DNA of 61,265 nt from the IMG/VR virus record IMGVR_UViG_3300032164_003159, positions 1-61,265 of that record, one strand, 5' to 3'. This DNA is from a virus. A program made the position numbers and the translations under genes. A model generated the notes under the pieces. That model was not told the origin of the DNA. It made no database searches and saw nothing but the letters and a program-made list of their open reading frames with translations. Positions 58,990 through 61,265 of the stretch are shown here, piece by piece. Within the stretch, counting starts at the first letter, position 1. Each line of letters opens with the position of its first letter.

Positions 58990-60896
58990 TAGTTCAGCGC
59001 CTTTAGCCGCTTGAGTGAAAATTCCACCAGATCGAAGAATTCCTTTTCACCAAGTACCTGCGTTCCATAAGTTCTAGCCTTCTGTGCTTTGCCTGATGCC
59101 GAATTCTTGTTAGCCTGGACCAAATAGGTTAGTCCACGGCTCACACTGGACTTTACTTCACCACCAAGCGATTCCACGAGTTTGAATGCATCTCCGCGCT
59201 TGATCGAAATCTCACCGGTAAAGCAGAAGCTTTTTCCAGTAAGCTTGCCAATGATCTTTCTCTTAATGTTTACGCCGTTGGCAAGCAGTCTCTGAATCAA
59301 ATCCCTTTTCTTCTGCAGTCCAGTGGCAGCCGCTTTAGCCGTAATCTCACCGATTCCACTGATTACTGCAAACTCGTGCCAATCCGCTGCTTGCATCTTC
59401 TGCAATGTATCAAACCCGGCCTTGTCAAAAGCCTCAAACGTGGAGTTTCCGGCGTTAGGAATGTTCAACGCGGCCAGGAATTTGGGAAGCGGAAGCTCCC
59501 TTGACTTGTTAATGTTTTTGACCAGCGTCTTAGCACTGCTAGATCCATAGCCTGGAAGTGTGCTAATCGTGGTTTCCGAAAGAATATAAAGATCTGCCGG
59601 ATCCTTAATGAATCCCGCCTTGATAGCGGAAATTACAAATGCTTCTCCGGCCTGATCGATGTCCAGAACATTTATCCACTTGAGAATGTCACCCTTGGTC
59701 TTTGCGGGGCATACCGGATTTTTACAAACCAGATACTCTCCGTCGAATCCTACCTTATCAGAGCAAACGGGGCATGTCATTGGGTGTGCCGCAAGCGCGC
59801 CCACGTGCGGATTCAAAACCTGTTCCACATATGGGATTACATCGTTTCTTCTGCTAACCAAAACTTCTGCGTTCATCCAAATTCCAAGTTTCTTCATATT
59901 ACTGAAATTGTGCAAGCTGGCCCGCGAAACAGTTACTCCACCAATCTGAACCGGCTTCAGAATAGCTACCGGTGTGATCCTTCCAGTAAGACCAACGTCC
60001 CATTCGATTGCTAGAAGCTTGGTCTTCCGCATTTCAGCAGAGAATTTCCAAGCGATCTGTCCCTTGGGCCTTCCATCTGTTTCGCCCAACGCGTCTTGCG
60101 CTGCGAGATCATTAACCTTTATTACAAGACCGTCGATCTCGTAATCCAATTCGGCGCGATGTTTACTCTGATAATGATCAAACCACTTGATCGCATTGTC
60201 CAGTCCCGCTACCCTGGTTGGGACGCACTGCAACTTTAGCTGGTTTTCCATGAATCTAATCTTGTGGTGCTCCCTCTCAAATGAAAGTGCGTCGGTGATA
60301 CAGTCATAGTGAATTACCTGCATGGTAGGAACGGCTTTATGCACATCTTTCCTACGCATAATACCGGCAGCAGCGTTCCGGGGATTTTTGTATTCACCTT
60401 TGTCCAATTTATCAAATGCACTCTTACTGAAAAGGATCTCCCCACGAAGTGATCCGGTAAAGTCACCAAGCCTGGCTGGAACATTTTGCATTTTAGAAAC
60501 GGTGTGGGTAACATCCTCCCCCTCATCTCCGTCCCCACGTGTAATGGCTTTGTCCAACTTGCCTTTCTTATACAGAATCTCGACGGACGCGCCATCAAGC
60601 TTTTCTTGAACTACAAACTTATCTGATTTTGTCTTCTTGACCCAGGCCTCGAATTCGTCCTGGGAATTTACCTTATCCTGCGAGCCCATTGGTATGTCAT
60701 GTTTGACCTTTTGAAGTTGATTGTCCTTCGGGGCAGCCCCAACCTTAGTTAGCACGGGATTCTTGGGGTCCAGATCGCGCAGTTCATCAGCCTGGGCGTC
60801 GTACTCAGCATCCGACATGATCGGACTGCCATCGTAGTAAGCATCCTGGGCTTCCGTCAGGGTTTTCTCTAGTTCCACGATTCTTGCTTTGTCCAT
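58989..60896 (-). CDS. ligA: NAD+-dependent DNA ligase, 635 aa
   Basis: All domains are present: an N-terminal NAD-binding Ia region (YDGSPIMSDAEYDAQADELR), the adenylation KLDG motif with Lys99, RGEILFSKSAFDKLD, an OB fold, a C4 zinc finger (CPVCSDKVGFDGEYLVC...CP), HhH repeats (ISTLPGYGSSSAKTLV, ISGIGEITAKAA) and a C-terminal BRCT domain (SFCFTGEISIKRGDAFKLVE). It seals nicks during replication. A phage LigA rather than an ATP ligase is a useful lineage marker. Own promoter at 60917-60944. Confidence 0.97.
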   Translation of the reverse strand: MDKARIVELEKTLTEAQDAYYDGSPIMSDAEYDAQADELRDLDPKNPVLTKVGAAPKDNQLQKVKHDIPMGSQDKVNSQDEFEAWVKKTKSDKFVVQEKLDGASVEILYKKGKLDKAITRGDGDEGEDVTHTVSKMQNVPARLGDFTGSLRGEILFSKSAFDKLDKGEYKNPRNAAAGIMRRKDVHKAVPTMQVIHYDCITDALSFEREHHKIRFMENQLKLQCVPTRVAGLDNAIKWFDHYQSKHRAELDYEIDGLVIKVNDLAAQDALGETDGRPKGQIAWKFSAEMRKTKLLAIEWDVGLTGRITPVAILKPVQIGGVTVSRASLHNFSNMKKLGIWMNAEVLVSRRNDVIPYVEQVLNPHVGALAAHPMTCPVCSDKVGFDGEYLVCKNPVCPAKTKGDILKWINVLDIDQAGEAFVISAIKAGFIKDPADLYILSETTISTLPGYGSSSAKTLVKNINKSRELPLPKFLAALNIPNAGNSTFEAFDKAGFDTLQKMQAADWHEFAVISGIGEITAKAAATGLQKKRDLIQRLLANGVNIKRKIIGKLTGKSFCFTGEISIKRGDAFKLVESLGGEVKSSVSRGLTYLVQANKNSASGKAQKARTYGTQVLGEKEFFDLVEFSLKRLKALN

Positions 60897-60916
60897 GGAC
60901 GCCTCCTGTCACAATC

Positions 60917-60944
60917 ATTATACTCACGAAAACGCCGATGTCTA
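60917..60944 (-). promoter_or_regulatory. Promoter of ligA
   Basis: TAGACA (60939-60944), 16 bp, TATAAT (60917-60922). It is back-to-back with the plus-strand promoter at 60969. Confidence 0.75.
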
Positions 60945-60968
60945 GTATAATTTGAGAAAGAATGTGCT

Positions 60969-60996
60969 TGACAAAGTAAAAATAACATTTAGGATA
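60969..60996 (+). promoter_or_regulatory. Divergent plus-strand promoter
   Basis: TTGACA (about 60969-60974), 16 bp, TAGGAT. The -10 is weak. It precedes the only plus-strand gene and marks a switch in transcription direction. Confidence 0.55.
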
Positions 60997-61001
60997 CGAA
61001 C

Positions 61002-61265
61002 ATGGACATCCATTCAATATTGGCAATTCTGCCGCCTGACCTTCCGTTGCCCGCCGGGATCAACGAGCGGGACCTAATCCATATGTACGATTTGATCCTC
61101 AAGAACATGGTAGACCGAGTAAGTGCCGAAGAATTGAAAGAAATGGAAGAATTCCTCGACAAGTATCGCACAATCTACCTTTTACTAGACAAGAAGGCAA
61201 CAGTGGAAGGTGGCCAAATCCTTTATAATAGATCTTCGGATTACTGGAACATGCAGAATGACTAG
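61002..61265 (+). CDS. Hypothetical protein, 87 aa, only plus-strand gene
   Basis: Not recognised. Helical with many acidic residues (GINERDLIHMYDLILKNMVD, SAEELKEMEEFLDKYRTIYL). AGGA lies 7-8 nt before the ATG, and the TAG stop is the last codon of the window. As the first gene of a divergent unit it probably begins the right-hand operon. Confidence 0.78.
   Translation: MDIHSILAILPPDLPLPAGINERDLIHMYDLILKNMVDRVSAEELKEMEEFLDKYRTIYLLLDKKATVEGGQILYNRSSDYWNMQND

Noticed and set aside
1-61265. Genome-wide TAG or TGA recoding
   Set aside because: TAG and TGA end many genes with the next start or SD immediately after, and translated proteins end at plausible family lengths. Only two local in-frame TAGs stand out.

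Overview
This 61 kb window looks like part of a large double-stranded DNA tailed-phage genome (Caudoviricetes-like). The evidence is the dense packing of mostly tiny, unrecognised genes with almost no intergenic space, a phage-type endolysin (N-acetylmuramoyl-L-alanine amidase), three tandem beta-helix appendage (tailspike-like) proteins, free-standing mobile elements (a TnpB element and a homing-type endonuclease) and nucleic-acid enzymes (NAD+ DNA ligase, RNA ligase, SNF2 helicase, a phage sigma factor). No capsid, terminase, portal or DNA polymerase gene is in view, so the window is an accessory/early part of the genome. The host cannot be named. Sigma-70-type promoters, strong Shine-Dalgarno (SD) sequences and a lipobox lipoprotein suggest a conventional, probably Gram-negative, bacterium. 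The standard bacterial code fits: TAA, TGA and TAG all end genes with the next start tightly downstream. All genes but the last are on the minus strand.

Region 1 (1-12.9 kb, relatively GC-rich) is built from one-gene cassettes. Almost every gene has its own promoter, TTGACA-N16-TATAAT, followed by a near-invariant ACCGGGAGG ribosome binding site. Stop codons are often embedded in the next -35 box. The genes include an ArdC-like antirestriction protein (cut by the left edge), an RpoH-like sigma factor, DUF2958, an L7/L12-C-like protein, an SNF2 helicase, a methyltransferase and several zinc-ribbon proteins. Interleaved are a tRNA-Met, a tRNA-like fragment, two probable structured non-coding RNAs with their own promoters, intrinsic terminators, and a family of six near-identical plus-strand promoters pointing away from the genes.

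Region 2 (12.95-13.73 kb) is a roughly 775-bp gene-free, hairpin-rich stretch just downstream of the last plus-strand promoter. It may encode a large RNA.

Region 3 (13.7-38.2 kb, more AT-rich) is arranged as tightly overlapping operons of small hypothetical, zinc-binding and membrane proteins. Recognisable genes are an HELxH metallopeptidase interrupted by an IS605/IS1341-type TnpB element, RNA ligase, AAA+ ATPase, two calcineurin-like phosphoesterases, an RmlD-like reductase, a HAD-phosphatase/ParB-like fusion, a Nudix hydrolase and a cREC-like protein. A striking array of five pentanucleotide-phased C-rich repeat tracts lies at 25.3-25.8 kb.

Region 4 (38.2-61 kb) carries the beta-helix proteins, a GDP-L-fucose module (Gmd, Fcl and a GT10 fucosyltransferase, with a methyltransferase), a third phosphoesterase, an AT-hook-like basic protein, the amidase, an RmlC-like epimerase, an orphan response-regulator receiver, a homing-type endonuclease, an ImmA/IrrE-like peptidase beside an Xre-type repressor-like protein, and LigA. 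At 60.9 kb transcription diverges into the only plus-strand gene, which ends at the window edge.

Functionally, region 1 reads as host-takeover and early functions (antirestriction, sigma factor, small host-interacting proteins). Region 3 adds nucleic-acid maintenance and possibly RNA repair. Region 4 couples adsorption proteins with synthesis and transfer of fucose, suggesting glycan decoration of virion or host surface. These role assignments are inferences from family membership and context.
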